Below are positions 7,129 through 16,236 of a stretch of DNA of 64,000 nucleotides, in pieces. Each line of letters opens with the position of its first letter. Within the stretch, counting starts at the first letter, position 1. Below the pieces are notes generated by a model that saw nothing but the letters and a program-made list of their open reading frames with translations, had not been told where the DNA came from and did not search any database. Where the stretch lies: positions 1 to 64,000 of the forward strand of contig JAUYRZ010000082.1 in the NCBI GenBank assembly GCA_030695565.1, read 5' to 3'. Source of the DNA: Archangium sp. (GTDB lineage: Bacteria > Myxococcota > Myxococcia > Myxococcales > Myxococcaceae). Both the position numbers and the translations under genes were made by a program.

Positions 7129-9888
7129 GTGCACTCCGTGACTGTGTTGGGCCCGTTGCTCCTGGATGAGTCGTGGATCGCCGCGATTTCCGTGGGCGGC
7201 AAGAAGCTGAACTCGAAGGTCCTGGACACCCGGGAAGAGGCCGTTGCCTGGGTGGTCAACAAGCTGCCTTCGGGTGCGCAGGTCACCTGCGATACCGCCT
7301 TGAGCGACCTGGCCACCTCGCGTGGCTGGACGGTGGGGCCCCTGCCTGAGCCCATGCTGAGGGACGTGGCGATCGCGATCCTCGACTTCCTCCACGAACC
7401 CCATTTTCGAAAGATCACCGATCCTGAGATCTTCGTGGAGCTCCTCGGCGCCGTCGCCGCCTTTGCGCGGGCTCAGCCCTGGCGGAGGTTTGACGGCGAG
7501 CCGCACGAGCTCAGGCTCACGGGCTCCACTTCGGGAAGCCGCGTCGCGCTCGTCTCTGAGAACGACCCGGAGTTCAGTCTCTCGCTCTTCGAAACGCTGG
7601 CCGATGCAGATCGTTTCCTCGAGCTCTCCGAGGACGACGACGAGGGCGCCTTCGAGGTCGACTCCTTCAAGTGCACGCTGGAGTTCGAGCCGAACGCCGT
7701 CACCCAGCTCATGGAACGGGTCTTCGGCACCGCCTTCGATCCGGCCTTCCTGCTGTTGAAGAACGAAAAGCCGCAGCCGATCCGCGTCGATGACCTGCGC
7801 ATCCTCACGGCGACGCTGCGGGCCTTCACCGCAGTCGGCAGCGTAGGCGACACGGGCACCGGCGCCTGCGAGCTGATCGGCAAGCGGGTCGAAGCGCGCG
7901 TCGAGGTCGAGCTCCCGGAGGTGCCTCCTCCCTCGCGCCTTCCCGGGCCGCAGAAGAACCCCTTCCACACGCTCGGCGAGCAGGTCACCCCGCGCCTGTT
8001 CGAGGTCGGTCTGTCGACCCCGGGCTGGGCTGAAGCGCGCGAAGGCAGCCCTGATCGAGAGCTGGCGACGATGCTCTCGATCTTCGTTCACCCGGTCGGC
8101 AAGCAGACCGTCGCGGCCCGCCTCCTCGAAACGGAGTTGCCCGAGGACGTGCGCCGTTGGGTTCAGGCGGTGCAAGGCGGGCGGTTGGCGCTGTGCGAGA
8201 TCGAAGCGCTCGGTGATGGAGGCCAGGTCTGTGCGTTCGACCTGCTGCTCAACGAGAGCGTGTTGATTGAGGACCTGAGCCTCTCGAGGGCGCTGCCGCA
8301 CAGCGTGGGCCTGCTTTGGTTGGTCGAGGTCGAAGGCGTCGCCCTCGTGCTGGCGTCAACAGATCGACCGCTCGAGCTTCGAGAAGGGCTCGAGTTGCGA
8401 GACACCCTTCGCACCGCTTCGTGGAGCCACGCGGTGCTGCGCGACCCAGCGCGCGTCACGGAGCTCCTCGCTGCGTACCGCGAGAAGCAGCGCAGTCCGA
8501 GCGCGGCAGGGGCACTCAACACCGATGGCGAGCCGGTCGCCTTCGGCATCGATCGCTATGCATTACGCGCCAACCCAGAAGCGGCCGCCGATCTCATCGC
8601 GGTGCAACCCGATGCTTTCGAAACCGAAGACTTCTTGTTCACCGTCTGCAAGCGCGGCAACGCAACGTTTCCGGGTTGGTGGCGCACGATGCTGTTCGAG
8701 CTCGAGATCAACGACAAGGTGCTTTTGGCGAGGGCGAACTCGCTCGTCCGCCTCGATGCCGCACGGCAGTGGCTCAGCCGCGCGTTGGGAGATCGACTCT
8801 CCTTCGTCGAACGCCGCGTCGACGAACGACCCGTGCCGAGCCTCGGGCAACCCCTCGACTTGCAGCCCGTGCTCACGGGGCCGTGGGCCGCTGTGTTGCC
8901 CACTCTGGATCTGCAGGCGGCCCTGCCGAGCTCTGAAGAACTGCGCACGAATGAGAAGGCACGCCGAGAGACCCATCTCACGCTCGCCCGTCATCAGCGC
9001 GAGAACGAGAGCGGCGTGGTTTCGTTCTCCGTGCGGCGCAGGCTGGGGCTGTCTTTGCGCGGCGAATGGATCGGCCCCGACTCGCTCTGGGTCGCGATGG
9101 GGGCGGGGATCCCCCTCTCGCTTGCACTGCAGAGCCTGACCGCGCCGGTTCTCACCGAGCTCGAGGGCGGTGAACACACGGTGGTCTCCGATGGCGTGCG
9201 GCTCGCGTGGGCGGCGTGGTCCTCGGTGAAGGCGTGCAGCTCGTTGGATGAAGCCATCGCGGCTGCACGCAAGCAGCTCACGCCTTCTCCAGCTGCGCCG
9301 AAGTCGACGGGTGCTGCGCTGAGCCCGGAAATTCCGCGTGAGTCACCGAACCTCACGCAGGTGTTGGAAGCCGTTCCGTGGGCGATCAAACGTGTGCAGC
9401 TCTACTTTTCCCAGGATCAACGCGTGGTGAAGGAGGTCCGCATCGCGCGACTCGAGGAACACATCAGCTGTGAAGCCTTCTGGGCGCCCGACGCGGCGCT
9501 GGAAAAGACGCTGAAGCCGCTCGGCTACGAGCTCGGGGAGACGCCGTTGAACAGCTTCGAAGACCTGACGCTCGAGTCTGAGTTCGCTTGGCGTACGATG
9601 CCACCCGCGTGGCGGTGGGAGCTGGCGGCTGATCACGTGCGCCGCCTTCCGGACTTCGGCCCGGGATTGGACGAACACATCGCGGCTCACGTGGCGATGG
9701 CGGACAGGTTGCTCATCGAACGCGATGTGGCGCTACGCGGTGTGTGGGAGAAATTGCACGCGGGAGCGCCTGGTTCGGCGACCACGTTGCTCACCGTGTT
9801 GTATCAGCGGTGCCCGGACCTGATGGCAGCAGGCAAGCTCACCGAGGCGATGGAGCTTCTCGCTCACCAAAGGTTGAGCCGCTCATGA
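7129..9888 (+). CDS. Large hypothetical protein (919 aa), unrecognised
   Basis: A long cytoplasmic-looking protein with no signal peptide, membrane segments or motif I can assign. It is acidic in the first third (LSEDDDEGAFEVDS) and has a short Pro-rich linker (ELPEVPPPSRLPGPQ) near residue 265. It shows no nucleotide-binding, nuclease or helicase signature. The start at 7129 has an alternative (GTG next to it) but no clear ribosome binding site. It overlaps the following alpha/beta hydrolase by 4 nt (ATGA), so the two are probably co-translated. It is separated from the TA-chaperone operon by 133 nt, so membership there is uncertain. Confidence 0.75.
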   Translation: MHSVTVLGPLLLDESWIAAISVGGKKLNSKVLDTREEAVAWVVNKLPSGAQVTCDTALSDLATSRGWTVGPLPEPMLRDVAIAILDFLHEPHFRKITDPEIFVELLGAVAAFARAQPWRRFDGEPHELRLTGSTSGSRVALVSENDPEFSLSLFETLADADRFLELSEDDDEGAFEVDSFKCTLEFEPNAVTQLMERVFGTAFDPAFLLLKNEKPQPIRVDDLRILTATLRAFTAVGSVGDTGTGACELIGKRVEARVEVELPEVPPPSRLPGPQKNPFHTLGEQVTPRLFEVGLSTPGWAEAREGSPDRELATMLSIFVHPVGKQTVAARLLETELPEDVRRWVQAVQGGRLALCEIEALGDGGQVCAFDLLLNESVLIEDLSLSRALPHSVGLLWLVEVEGVALVLASTDRPLELREGLELRDTLRTASWSHAVLRDPARVTELLAAYREKQRSPSAAGALNTDGEPVAFGIDRYALRANPEAAADLIAVQPDAFETEDFLFTVCKRGNATFPGWWRTMLFELEINDKVLLARANSLVRLDAARQWLSRALGDRLSFVERRVDERPVPSLGQPLDLQPVLTGPWAAVLPTLDLQAALPSSEELRTNEKARRETHLTLARHQRENESGVVSFSVRRRLGLSLRGEWIGPDSLWVAMGAGIPLSLALQSLTAPVLTELEGGEHTVVSDGVRLAWAAWSSVKACSSLDEAIAAARKQLTPSPAAPKSTGAALSPEIPRESPNLTQVLEAVPWAIKRVQLYFSQDQRVVKEVRIARLEEHISCEAFWAPDAALEKTLKPLGYELGETPLNSFEDLTLESEFAWRTMPPAWRWELAADHVRRLPDFGPGLDEHIAAHVAMADRLLIERDVALRGVWEKLHAGAPGSATTLLTVLYQRCPDLMAAGKLTEAMELLAHQRLSRS

Positions 9889-10745
9889 GAACTGTCTCGT
9901 TCTTCTCCCAGGGTGCTCGGGTGGCCGGCGTGCTGCGGTTGCCGGAGGGCGTCGCGAAGGCGCCGGTGGTCGTGATGTGCGCGGGCATGACGCTCACCAA
10001 GGAGGTGTGGCTGCCCGCGAACGCGGCGTGGTTGTGCTCGCGCGGCTACGCGACGTTGAGCTTCGACTACCGCGGGTTCGGCGAGTCGGAGGGCGCTCGC
10101 AATCGCCTGGTGCCCTCGATGCAGGTCGAAGACGTGCGGGCGGCGCTCACGTTTTTGGAGACGGTGAGTGAGGTCGATTCGGCGCGCATGGGATTGTTCG
10201 GCGTGTCGCTGGGTGCATCGGTGGCGGTCGCGACTGCCGGGGTCGATTCACGGGTGAAGGCCACCGTCGCGGTGGCAGGGCCGATGGATCTCGGTCGGGT
10301 GTGGCGCGCGTTCCCCGGCTTCGATTCGTTTCAGGCGAAGGTGATCAGCGCCCGGCGGAAGGCCGTCAGCACGGGGGAGCTCAGCTACATCAAGTTGTCC
10401 CGCTTGCTCGCGAGTGATCCAGAGACGTGCTCGATGATCGAACGTGACTCGGCGGCGATCTCGGCGTGGCGGCCCGAGGTGTCGTTCGAGTCGCTGACTG
10501 ACTTGTTCGAGTTCCGGCCCGAGGCCGTGGTGGCCGCGATCAGCCCGCGCGCGGTGATGTTCGTCGCGCCCGAGCATGATGAGTTGATTGCGCGCGGTGA
10601 GTTGAAGAGTGCGTTCGACGCAGCGAAGGAGCCGAAGCGGTTCGTGACGCTCAGTGGTGTGAAGCACCATGAGGTGTATGGCGCGGGCGCTGGGTTCGGG
10701 CCCACCATGGATGCGAGCGGTGAGTTCTTCGGGAAGTACTTGTAA
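9885..10745 (+). CDS. Alpha/beta hydrolase (dienelactone-hydrolase/FrsA-like)
   Basis: A 286-aa hydrolase. The start is set at the ATG in the ATGA overlap with the preceding gene, not the upstream ATG of the ORF track. The nucleophile elbow is GVSLGAS, the oxyanion region CAGMTLTKE precedes it, and the YRGFGESEG loop is typical of small esterase-like members. The acid is probably Asp in APEHDEL and the base His in GVKHHEV, so the triad looks complete. No signal peptide is seen, so it is cytoplasmic. The substrate is unknown; coupling to the 919-aa protein is the only clue. Confidence 0.85.
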   Translation: MRTVSFFSQGARVAGVLRLPEGVAKAPVVVMCAGMTLTKEVWLPANAAWLCSRGYATLSFDYRGFGESEGARNRLVPSMQVEDVRAALTFLETVSEVDSARMGLFGVSLGASVAVATAGVDSRVKATVAVAGPMDLGRVWRAFPGFDSFQAKVISARRKAVSTGELSYIKLSRLLASDPETCSMIERDSAAISAWRPEVSFESLTDLFEFRPEAVVAAISPRAVMFVAPEHDELIARGELKSAFDAAKEPKRFVTLSGVKHHEVYGAGAGFGPTMDASGEFFGKYL

Positions 10746-10790
10746 GGCCCTCAGCCCGACCCTCTCCCGAAGGGCCCGAAGGGAGAGGGG
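10746..10790. repeat. GC-rich palindromic repeat, copy 2 (possible terminator)
   Basis: CCCTCTCCCGAAGGGCCCGAAGGGAGAGGG lies between convergent genes (hydrolase and carotenoid oxygenase). It can fold into a strong hairpin usable in both directions, but has no T-tract. It is nearly identical to copy 4 near 22.0 kb. Confidence 0.85.
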
Positions 10791-10799
10791 GACACCGGT

Positions 10800-12191
10800 T
10801 TAGACTCCGCTGACCCAGGTCGAGTGGAAGCCAATGGGAATGCGCCGCGGCAGACGTGCACGTGCAACGGTGCTCAGCGTCTTCGCATCGACCACCCAGA
10901 ACTCGCTCTGATCCTGCAATGCGTTGGTGATCACCGTCACGATGTACCCATCATCTTCATCCTTCGCGTTCACGCGCGGCGCGAACGACGGCTCTCCCGC
11001 GTACCACCCCGCCGGCACCGGAATCGTGTCGTGTCTCGCTTTGGCGAGGTCGTACTTGAGCACCGCGTCGAACATCAGCGTCGGCTTGCGCGCCAGCCGC
11101 CCGTGGTAGCTGAAGCGCACCTTCTGCCCCTGGATCGCTTCGTTCGTGCGCGGAAATTCGCTCGGGGTGTCGTCGAGCGTCTCCTGCTTCACGGCGCCCG
11201 TCTCCATGTTCATCGTCCACTTCCGCAGCGTGGGCACCAACGCGATGTTGTCGAGCATCGGACCGTCGGTGTTCTCCTTCGGCACCTGCGGAATCGGGTC
11301 GTCGATCGCGCAGCCCACCAGGCAGACATTCGGCCCGTCTTCGTACGCGTTGACCGTGTGGTACGCGTAGCAGGGCTCGATCTGAAACCAGCGCACCTCG
11401 GTGCCCTTGCCGTGACGGGGAATGACTCCGATGCGTGCGGGTGATTCGCGGTCGAAACCAATCTTCCGCTTACCGGCTGCGAGCGCGGCGACGTCCCAAC
11501 CGAGCGGGAGATCGAGCAGCACCGTGAAGCGCGGCGTGATGGCGATGTCGTGCGGAATGCGCGGCCCCACCACGTCGATCGGCTCACACGAGACGAGCTC
11601 GCCCGTCTTCGACACCACGCCGTACCGGTAGAACGGCGGCTTGAAGAGCGAGAACTCGAAGAACATCAGCTCGCCACTCGCGGCGTCGACCTTCGCGTGC
11701 GCCGCCATGCCGCGCGGGAGCTTGTTGCCGAACCGCTCGGGCCCCAGCGGCTCGAGGCCCGGCAGCGACACGGCGCACGGAGTGCCCGACAACCACCACA
11801 ACCCCAGCAACTTGCCGTTGTGCCAGACGAGGTCGGTGTTGGCGGTGTCCTTCAGCGGGCCGGGCGCTCCGGGGCGGGGCTTCTCGAGGATGCCGGTGAA
11901 GAGCGCCTTGCCTGCTTCTTCTTCGGCGCGCAGCCCCTCGGTGCGAAGCCAACGCGCGCGGTAGGTCGCCTTGCCGTCTTTCACCGAGACCGCGTGCACC
12001 ATGCCGTCGCCGTCGAACCAGTGGTAGCGGCCCAGCGGCTCGAAGCGCGGGTTGGGGCTGTTGCGCGCGAAGGTGCCGAAGAGGTCTTGGGGCAGCTCGC
12101 CTTCGACCCTGCAGGGCGCGGCCTCAGACTCATTGAGGACCGGCGTGTGCTCGGCCTGCAGATACGGGTACGCGGAAGCAGCGGTGTCCAT
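10800..12191 (-). CDS. Carotenoid oxygenase (retinal pigment/CCD family)
   Basis: A 463-aa enzyme of the Fe(II) carotenoid cleavage family, which splits double bonds of carotenoids or related molecules. The start is set at ATG 12191 (MDTAASAYPYLQ), since the longer frame reads antisense through the thiolase start. Family signs are GTFARNSPNP and RYHWFDGDGMVHAV near the N-terminus. Metal-ligand His candidates lie in GMAAHAKVD, IPHDIAIT and CYAYHTVNAYED, with a final one in IGFHSTWV, giving the expected four-His pattern. It is divergent from the thiolase gene, with a 60-bp shared promoter region. Substrate not predictable. Confidence 0.9.
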   Translation of the reverse strand: MDTAASAYPYLQAEHTPVLNESEAAPCRVEGELPQDLFGTFARNSPNPRFEPLGRYHWFDGDGMVHAVSVKDGKATYRARWLRTEGLRAEEEAGKALFTGILEKPRPGAPGPLKDTANTDLVWHNGKLLGLWWLSGTPCAVSLPGLEPLGPERFGNKLPRGMAAHAKVDAASGELMFFEFSLFKPPFYRYGVVSKTGELVSCEPIDVVGPRIPHDIAITPRFTVLLDLPLGWDVAALAAGKRKIGFDRESPARIGVIPRHGKGTEVRWFQIEPCYAYHTVNAYEDGPNVCLVGCAIDDPIPQVPKENTDGPMLDNIALVPTLRKWTMNMETGAVKQETLDDTPSEFPRTNEAIQGQKVRFSYHGRLARKPTLMFDAVLKYDLAKARHDTIPVPAGWYAGEPSFAPRVNAKDEDDGYIVTVITNALQDQSEFWVVDAKTLSTVARARLPRRIPIGFHSTWVSGV

Positions 12192-12251
12192 GGCGTGACT
12201 GTGCGAGCGCTCAGCGCCAGCGTCAACCGAAGCTTGTGCTAGCTGACTCGC

Positions 12252-13496
12252 ATGAGCGACGCGTACGTCATCGGGGTCGGCACCACTGCCTTCAAACGCT
12301 GGCCGGAGACCACCCATCGGGAGCTTGCGCAGTGGGCGCTGGAGGCCGTGCAGAAGGATGCGGGTCTGGAGCTGGCCCGAGCGGAGGGGGTGTGGTTCGG
12401 CAGCTGTGCGTTGCACGTGTTCGGTCAAGCCATCGCGCGCGGGCAGGTCGTGCTGTCAGGTGCGCTCGCGTCGGGTCAGCTCGAGCCGTCGACGCCGGTG
12501 ATCAACGTCGAAGCAGGCTGTGCGACGGGCAGCTTCGCGTTTCACGGCGCGTATCAGGCGGTGGCGAGTGGGCAGATGAAGTTTGCGCTCGCGGTCGGCG
12601 CAGAGAAGACGTTCCTCCCCCATGCGCTCGAGAAGACCAAGGAGCTCTTCGACGGCGCGATGGATCGCCTCACCCCGGAGGTGCCTGCGAAGTTCTATGC
12701 AGACCAGGCGGCGGCGGTGGGCCTGGAGTTCGCCCCTCGGCCGGATCGCATCGCCTTGCTCGATGTCTGTGCGCTCCAGGCGCAGTGGCACATGAAGACG
12801 TATGGGACGACGGTCGAGCAGCTCGCCGCATCGGCCTCGAAGAACCACACGCATGGCGCGCTCAACCCGTCGGCGCAGCACCAGAAGGCGAAGAGCGTGG
12901 CCGAGGTGCTGGGTGACAAGGCGGTGCTGGCGCCGCTCACGCGATCGATGTGCGCTCCGATTTCGGATGGCGCGGCGGCGGTGCTGGTGTGCTCCGGCGA
13001 AGCGCTTCGTTCACTTCCGGCGGCGGTGCAGGCGAGGGCCGTGAAGGTGGTGGGGGTCGAGCTGGCGTCGGGGCGGTATCGGTCGATTCAGGAGGCCCCG
13101 GTGGCGCAGCGATGCGCGGAGCGGCTGTATCGGCGCACCGGCGTGAGTCCTCGCGAGGTGCAGTTGGCTGAGCTGCATGACGCGACCAGCTTTGCGGAGA
13201 TCAGCACCGTCGAGGCGCTGGGGTTTTGTGCGACTGGGCAGGGCGGTGCGTATGTCGCCAGTGGTGCGTGTTCACGGGGCGGGGAGCGGCCAATCAATCT
13301 GTCGGGTGGGCTCGTGTCGAAGGGGCATCCCGTGGCGGCGAGTGGGCTGGCGATGGTGCATGAGTTGGTCACGCAGCTTCGCGGTGAAGCAGGAGCGCGG
13401 CAGGGTGAGCGCGTGCAGGTGGCGTTGTGGCAGAACGCCGGCGGGTTGACCGGGTTCGATGAGGCCGCTTGTGCCGTCGGAATTTTGAGCAGGTAA
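12252..13496 (+). CDS. Thiolase-family acyl-CoA acyltransferase (SCP-x like)
   Basis: A 414-aa thiolase, the family that makes or cleaves beta-ketoacyl-CoA. The nucleophilic Cys is in EAGCATGS at about residue 90, and the second half carries LHDATSFAEI (the equivalent of the NEAF region) and NLSGGLVSKGHPVAASG with the catalytic His. The form with H-D-A instead of N-E-A is typical of the SCP2/lipid-transfer thiolases, which lack the canonical second Cys. It is divergent from the carotenoid oxygenase and followed by a double repeat element. Its pathway, perhaps lipid or steroid side-chain breakdown, is inference only. Confidence 0.9.
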   Translation: MSDAYVIGVGTTAFKRWPETTHRELAQWALEAVQKDAGLELARAEGVWFGSCALHVFGQAIARGQVVLSGALASGQLEPSTPVINVEAGCATGSFAFHGAYQAVASGQMKFALAVGAEKTFLPHALEKTKELFDGAMDRLTPEVPAKFYADQAAAVGLEFAPRPDRIALLDVCALQAQWHMKTYGTTVEQLAASASKNHTHGALNPSAQHQKAKSVAEVLGDKAVLAPLTRSMCAPISDGAAAVLVCSGEALRSLPAAVQARAVKVVGVELASGRYRSIQEAPVAQRCAERLYRRTGVSPREVQLAELHDATSFAEISTVEALGFCATGQGGAYVASGACSRGGERPINLSGGLVSKGHPVAASGLAMVHELVTQLRGEAGARQGERVQVALWQNAGGLTGFDEAACAVGILSR

Positions 13497-13498
13497 AC

Positions 13499-13618
13499 CT
13501 CGCCCTGCGCCAGCGGGGAGAGGTCGGCCGTCAGGCCGGGTGAGGGGCCGACTCTGCAGCCCGAACGCCCCTCACCCCAACCCCCCCAACCCTCTCCCCG
13601 CTTCGCAGGGAGAGGGAG
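13499..13618. repeat. GC-rich palindromic repeat, double copy 3
   Basis: Two divergent half-elements are visible: GCGGGGAGAGGTCGG..GGGTGAGGGG, then CCCCTCACCCCAACC..CCCTCTCCCCGC followed by a GGGAGAGGG arm. Together they fill the gap between convergent thiolase and LysR genes. It is the most complex copy in the window and could act as a bidirectional terminator. Confidence 0.85.
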
Positions 13619-13619
13619 T

Positions 13620-14450
13620 TCAAGAGTTGGCCAGTGCGTCCATCAAGGCCACCACTCGTGGCGTGCGGCGTTGATCAGGGTGTGCGAGCAACCACGCCGT
13701 GCGCTCGAGCCTGGCGGCGAGCGGCGCGAACTCCGTGAGTTCAACCAGCGACGGATGCAGTGCCGCCAGTCGTCTCGGCATCAACCCCAACCCCAAACCC
13801 GCTGCACACAGCTCGACGAGCGCATGAAACGGCGCTCGTACTGCGAGCTCACCCGCATGCGCGCGCTCCCACGCTGAATCGGGCGAGGTGACCTCGGCCA
13901 ACGACCGCAGCACCCACCGCCTCGGCTTCTGCGCCGCGGCCGCCTTCGTCGCGAACACGCCAGAGGGCAACGAGCCCAGCTTCCTGCCCCAACACCCCTG
14001 CGGCGGCCGCTTCATCACGCCGAGCGCCACGTCGACCTCACGCAACCGCACCGACGGCCCGTCATCGCCCAGGTGCAGCGTCACGTGCAGCTTCGGGTGC
14101 CGTCGCGTCAGCTCGGCGAGCGGTCCCTGCAGGAGCGGCAACAAGGCCACCACCGTGGTCAGGCTCACCTCGCCCTCCACTTCGGTCTCTTTCGCGCGCA
14201 GCTGGCTGACGACCTCGTTGAGCCCCGTGCGCGTGCGCCGCCCCACCTGCGCCAACGAACGCCCGAAGTCCGTCAACGTCGCACCGCTCGGAGCCCGCTT
14301 CAGGCAGAGCTGACCTGCGGCCTGCTCCAGCTCGGCCAGCCGCCGGTAGAACGTGGAGACCGAGATGCCCAGCTCGCGTGCCGCGCTGCCCACCTTGCCG
14401 GTGCGATCGAGTGCTTCGAGGTACCGCAGGTCATCCCAGAGAAGGTTCAT
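13620..14450 (-). CDS. LysR-family transcriptional regulator
   Basis: A 276-aa regulator. The second Met (14450) is preferred because GAGAG lies 8 nt upstream of it. The N-terminal winged helix-turn-helix is clear: DDLRYLEALDRTGKVGSAARELGISVSTFYRRLAELE. A linker helix and a co-inducer-binding region follow, somewhat short for the family (usually about 300 aa). The expected 'LGxSQPAVS' recognition helix is replaced by LGISVSTFYRRL, as in a divergent subfamily. No divergent gene lies within a usual regulatory distance except the SOUL gene cluster upstream, so its target is not clear. Confidence 0.85.
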   Translation of the reverse strand: MNLLWDDLRYLEALDRTGKVGSAARELGISVSTFYRRLAELEQAAGQLCLKRAPSGATLTDFGRSLAQVGRRTRTGLNEVVSQLRAKETEVEGEVSLTTVVALLPLLQGPLAELTRRHPKLHVTLHLGDDGPSVRLREVDVALGVMKRPPQGCWGRKLGSLPSGVFATKAAAAQKPRRWVLRSLAEVTSPDSAWERAHAGELAVRAPFHALVELCAAGLGLGLMPRRLAALHPSLVELTEFAPLAARLERTAWLLAHPDQRRTPRVVALMDALANS

Positions 14451-14670
14451 GAGCTGCACTCTCTCAAGTACAGGAACTCGCGTCCTGAATTCGGGTGCGT
14501 GAAGGCGGGCAAGAAGACCGCGCTCTCGGGTACCGGCGCGCGCGCTCTCTCCTTCATCGATCGCCCCAGGCTGCGAACTTCGATTGCTCCCGAGCTGCGG
14601 AGGCGGCTCGGGGCTGCGTCACCCCTTCTTGAAGGTGAGGCGGCGCATGCGAACCCGCAAGCCCTTGGGG

Positions 14671-15441
14671 CTAATCGGCGACCTGCACCCAGACCTCGTT
14701 GCGGCGCAGCAGCGGCAAGGTCGACGGGGAGTCGTAACCCGCGAAAGCCGGCTCGCCGAGCACCTCGATGCCGTGGCTGCGGGCCTCAGCCATCAGCCGC
14801 TCCGAAGCGCGGCGCACCCGCTCACTGTCGTACCGCCCGCTGAACTTGAGCGCGGCCACCGTGCGCGGCTGGAGTTCTCTGAGCGTGACCCGGTCGTCTT
14901 CGGGCAAGGGCAGGTCTTGCACCGTTCGCTGAGGCGGCATCACGAAGGAAACAGTGTACCCGCCATCGTCCTGCGCCTCCGAAGTGAGCGAGTCGAAGTG
15001 GAGCGACTCGTGCTGGGTCACCACCGGCGTGGTCATCGAGACGTGCTCCTGCCCGGTGTTCCTGCCGAAGATGAAGCCCGCCAGCCGCTGGAACCCTTCG
15101 GTCAGCGCGAGATCGAACCCGAGGTTCACGCGCGTCTGGGCGACCACCATCGCGGGGTAGCGGCGAACCTCGAACGGGCCGTCGTGCTGGAGCACCTCGT
15201 ATCGGGGGCGCGGCGTGAAGAAGCGCTGCAGCTGCCAACGAACCAGGTTGAGCCCCACCACCACGCCGGCGGCTGCGAGCACGCGCTTCTGAGTGCGGCT
15301 CCACGACGCGGGCTTCGCGAGCAGGTGCGCCACCGCGGCCGCTACTGGAATCACCGGGGCCAGCGGCCAGAACTGCACCAGCTCGCCCGCAGTGCGGCGT
15401 TCACCTTCGGTCACTTCGATCTCGAGGTCCTGGGTTTCCAT
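14671..15441 (-). CDS. SOUL-type haem-binding protein with N-terminal membrane segments
   Basis: A 256-aa product from ATG 15441. The N-terminal ~75 residues hold two hydrophobic stretches (FWPLAPVIPVAAAVAHLLA and a VLAAAGVVVGLNLV helix). The SOUL domain starts at PRYEVLQHDGPFEVRRYPAM, the diagnostic opening, and ends near LPLLRRNEVWVQV. SOUL proteins bind haem or tetrapyrroles in several organisms; here the domain would face one side of the membrane. The gene starts 22 bp from the divergent pentapeptide-repeat gene, so the two share a very short promoter region. Confidence 0.85.
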   Translation of the reverse strand: METQDLEIEVTEGERRTAGELVQFWPLAPVIPVAAAVAHLLAKPASWSRTQKRVLAAAGVVVGLNLVRWQLQRFFTPRPRYEVLQHDGPFEVRRYPAMVVAQTRVNLGFDLALTEGFQRLAGFIFGRNTGQEHVSMTTPVVTQHESLHFDSLTSEAQDDGGYTVSFVMPPQRTVQDLPLPEDDRVTLRELQPRTVAALKFSGRYDSERVRRASERLMAEARSHGIEVLGEPAFAGYDSPSTLPLLRRNEVWVQVAD

Positions 15442-15463
15442 GAGGTGACGTCGTGCATTCAGG

Positions 15464-16075
15464 GTGCCAAGAGTGCTCGCCGTGACCGCACCGAATCGAT
15501 TGCTGGAAGCCGAAGAATTCGAGAACGAGACCTTCACCGGCCTCGATCTGCAGCGCGGCGTGCTCGCGGGCAAAGAGTTCTACAAGTGCGTGTTCGAGAA
15601 CTGCCTGCTGCAGGAGACCAACTGGAAGACCGCCAAGCTGGAGGCGTGCGTTTTTCGCGGCTGCGACCTCACCCGGGCGCAATTGCTTCACACCGCCTTG
15701 CGGGGAGTGGCGTTCGAGAACTCCAAGTTGATGGGCATCGACTGGTCGAGCGTCTCGCCACACCCCGAGCTGAAGTTCACCGAGTGCAACCTGCGCTACG
15801 CGTCGTTCGTGCGGGTCAACCTGCGCAAGCTCTCGTTCAAGCAATGCGTGGTGCGCGAGGCGAACTTCATCGACACCGACCTGAGTGATGCGGCCTTCAC
15901 CGGCAGCGATCTCACCGGCAGCAACATTCAAGGCTGCACGCTGACCGCCACCGACTTCAGCGGCGCGACCGGCGTGTTCTTCGAGCCTTCGCGCAACAAG
16001 GTAAAGAAGACCCGGGTGGCCACGGAGACGGCGGTGTTGATCGCCGAACACTTCGGGCTGCTGGTCAGTGGCTGA
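15464..16075 (+). CDS. Pentapeptide-repeat protein
   Basis: About 200 aa with degenerate A(D/N)LxX-type pentapeptide repeats from about residue 25 to 170 (for example FENETFTGLDLQ, CVFENCLLQETNW, ANFIDTDLSDAAFTGSDLTG). These fold into a right-handed quadrilateral beta-helix. Some relatives (Qnr, McbG) protect DNA gyrase by mimicking DNA, but most have no known function. The start is ambiguous between GTGs at 15464, 15473 and 15482; AGGG at 15461-15464 favours 15473. It is divergent from the SOUL gene. Confidence 0.85.
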   Translation: MPRVLAVTAPNRLLEAEEFENETFTGLDLQRGVLAGKEFYKCVFENCLLQETNWKTAKLEACVFRGCDLTRAQLLHTALRGVAFENSKLMGIDWSSVSPHPELKFTECNLRYASFVRVNLRKLSFKQCVVREANFIDTDLSDAAFTGSDLTGSNIQGCTLTATDFSGATGVFFEPSRNKVKKTRVATETAVLIAEHFGLLVSG

Positions 16076-16085
16076 GCGACACCGC

Positions 16086-16193
16086 GTGTCCATAACGCCC
16101 TCTCTTCGTGCGACGTGGTTCCTGGCGGCGGTGGCTCTCGGCTCGGCGTGCAGTCGGTTTGTCGGGCGTCGACCAGCGGCGTCGTCTCGATAG
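16086..16193 (+). CDS. Tiny putative lipoprotein or decayed signal sequence
   Basis: Not in the ORF track. GTG at 16086 opens 35 codons reading SLRATWFLAAVALGSACSR and then a short Arg/Ser tail before TAG. The hydrophobic core and the LGSAC lipobox are what a lipoprotein signal looks like, but almost no mature protein follows. It could be a real micro-lipoprotein, or the surviving start of a gene destroyed by mutation. It occupies the gap between the pentapeptide gene and the end of mdoH. Confidence 0.3.
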   Translation: MSITPSLRATWFLAAVALGSACSRFVGRRPAASSR

Positions 16194-16236
16194 GTCAGCT
16201 CGATGTGCACGCTCGCGGCGAGTGCGGCTCCATGGC

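Noticed and set aside
6997-8301. 434-aa minus-strand ORF
   Set aside because: Shadow of the 919-aa gene; only its last 24 codons (PEVPNP repeat) look meaningful.
14584-15888. 434-aa plus-strand ORF
   Set aside because: Shadow across the SOUL and pentapeptide genes.
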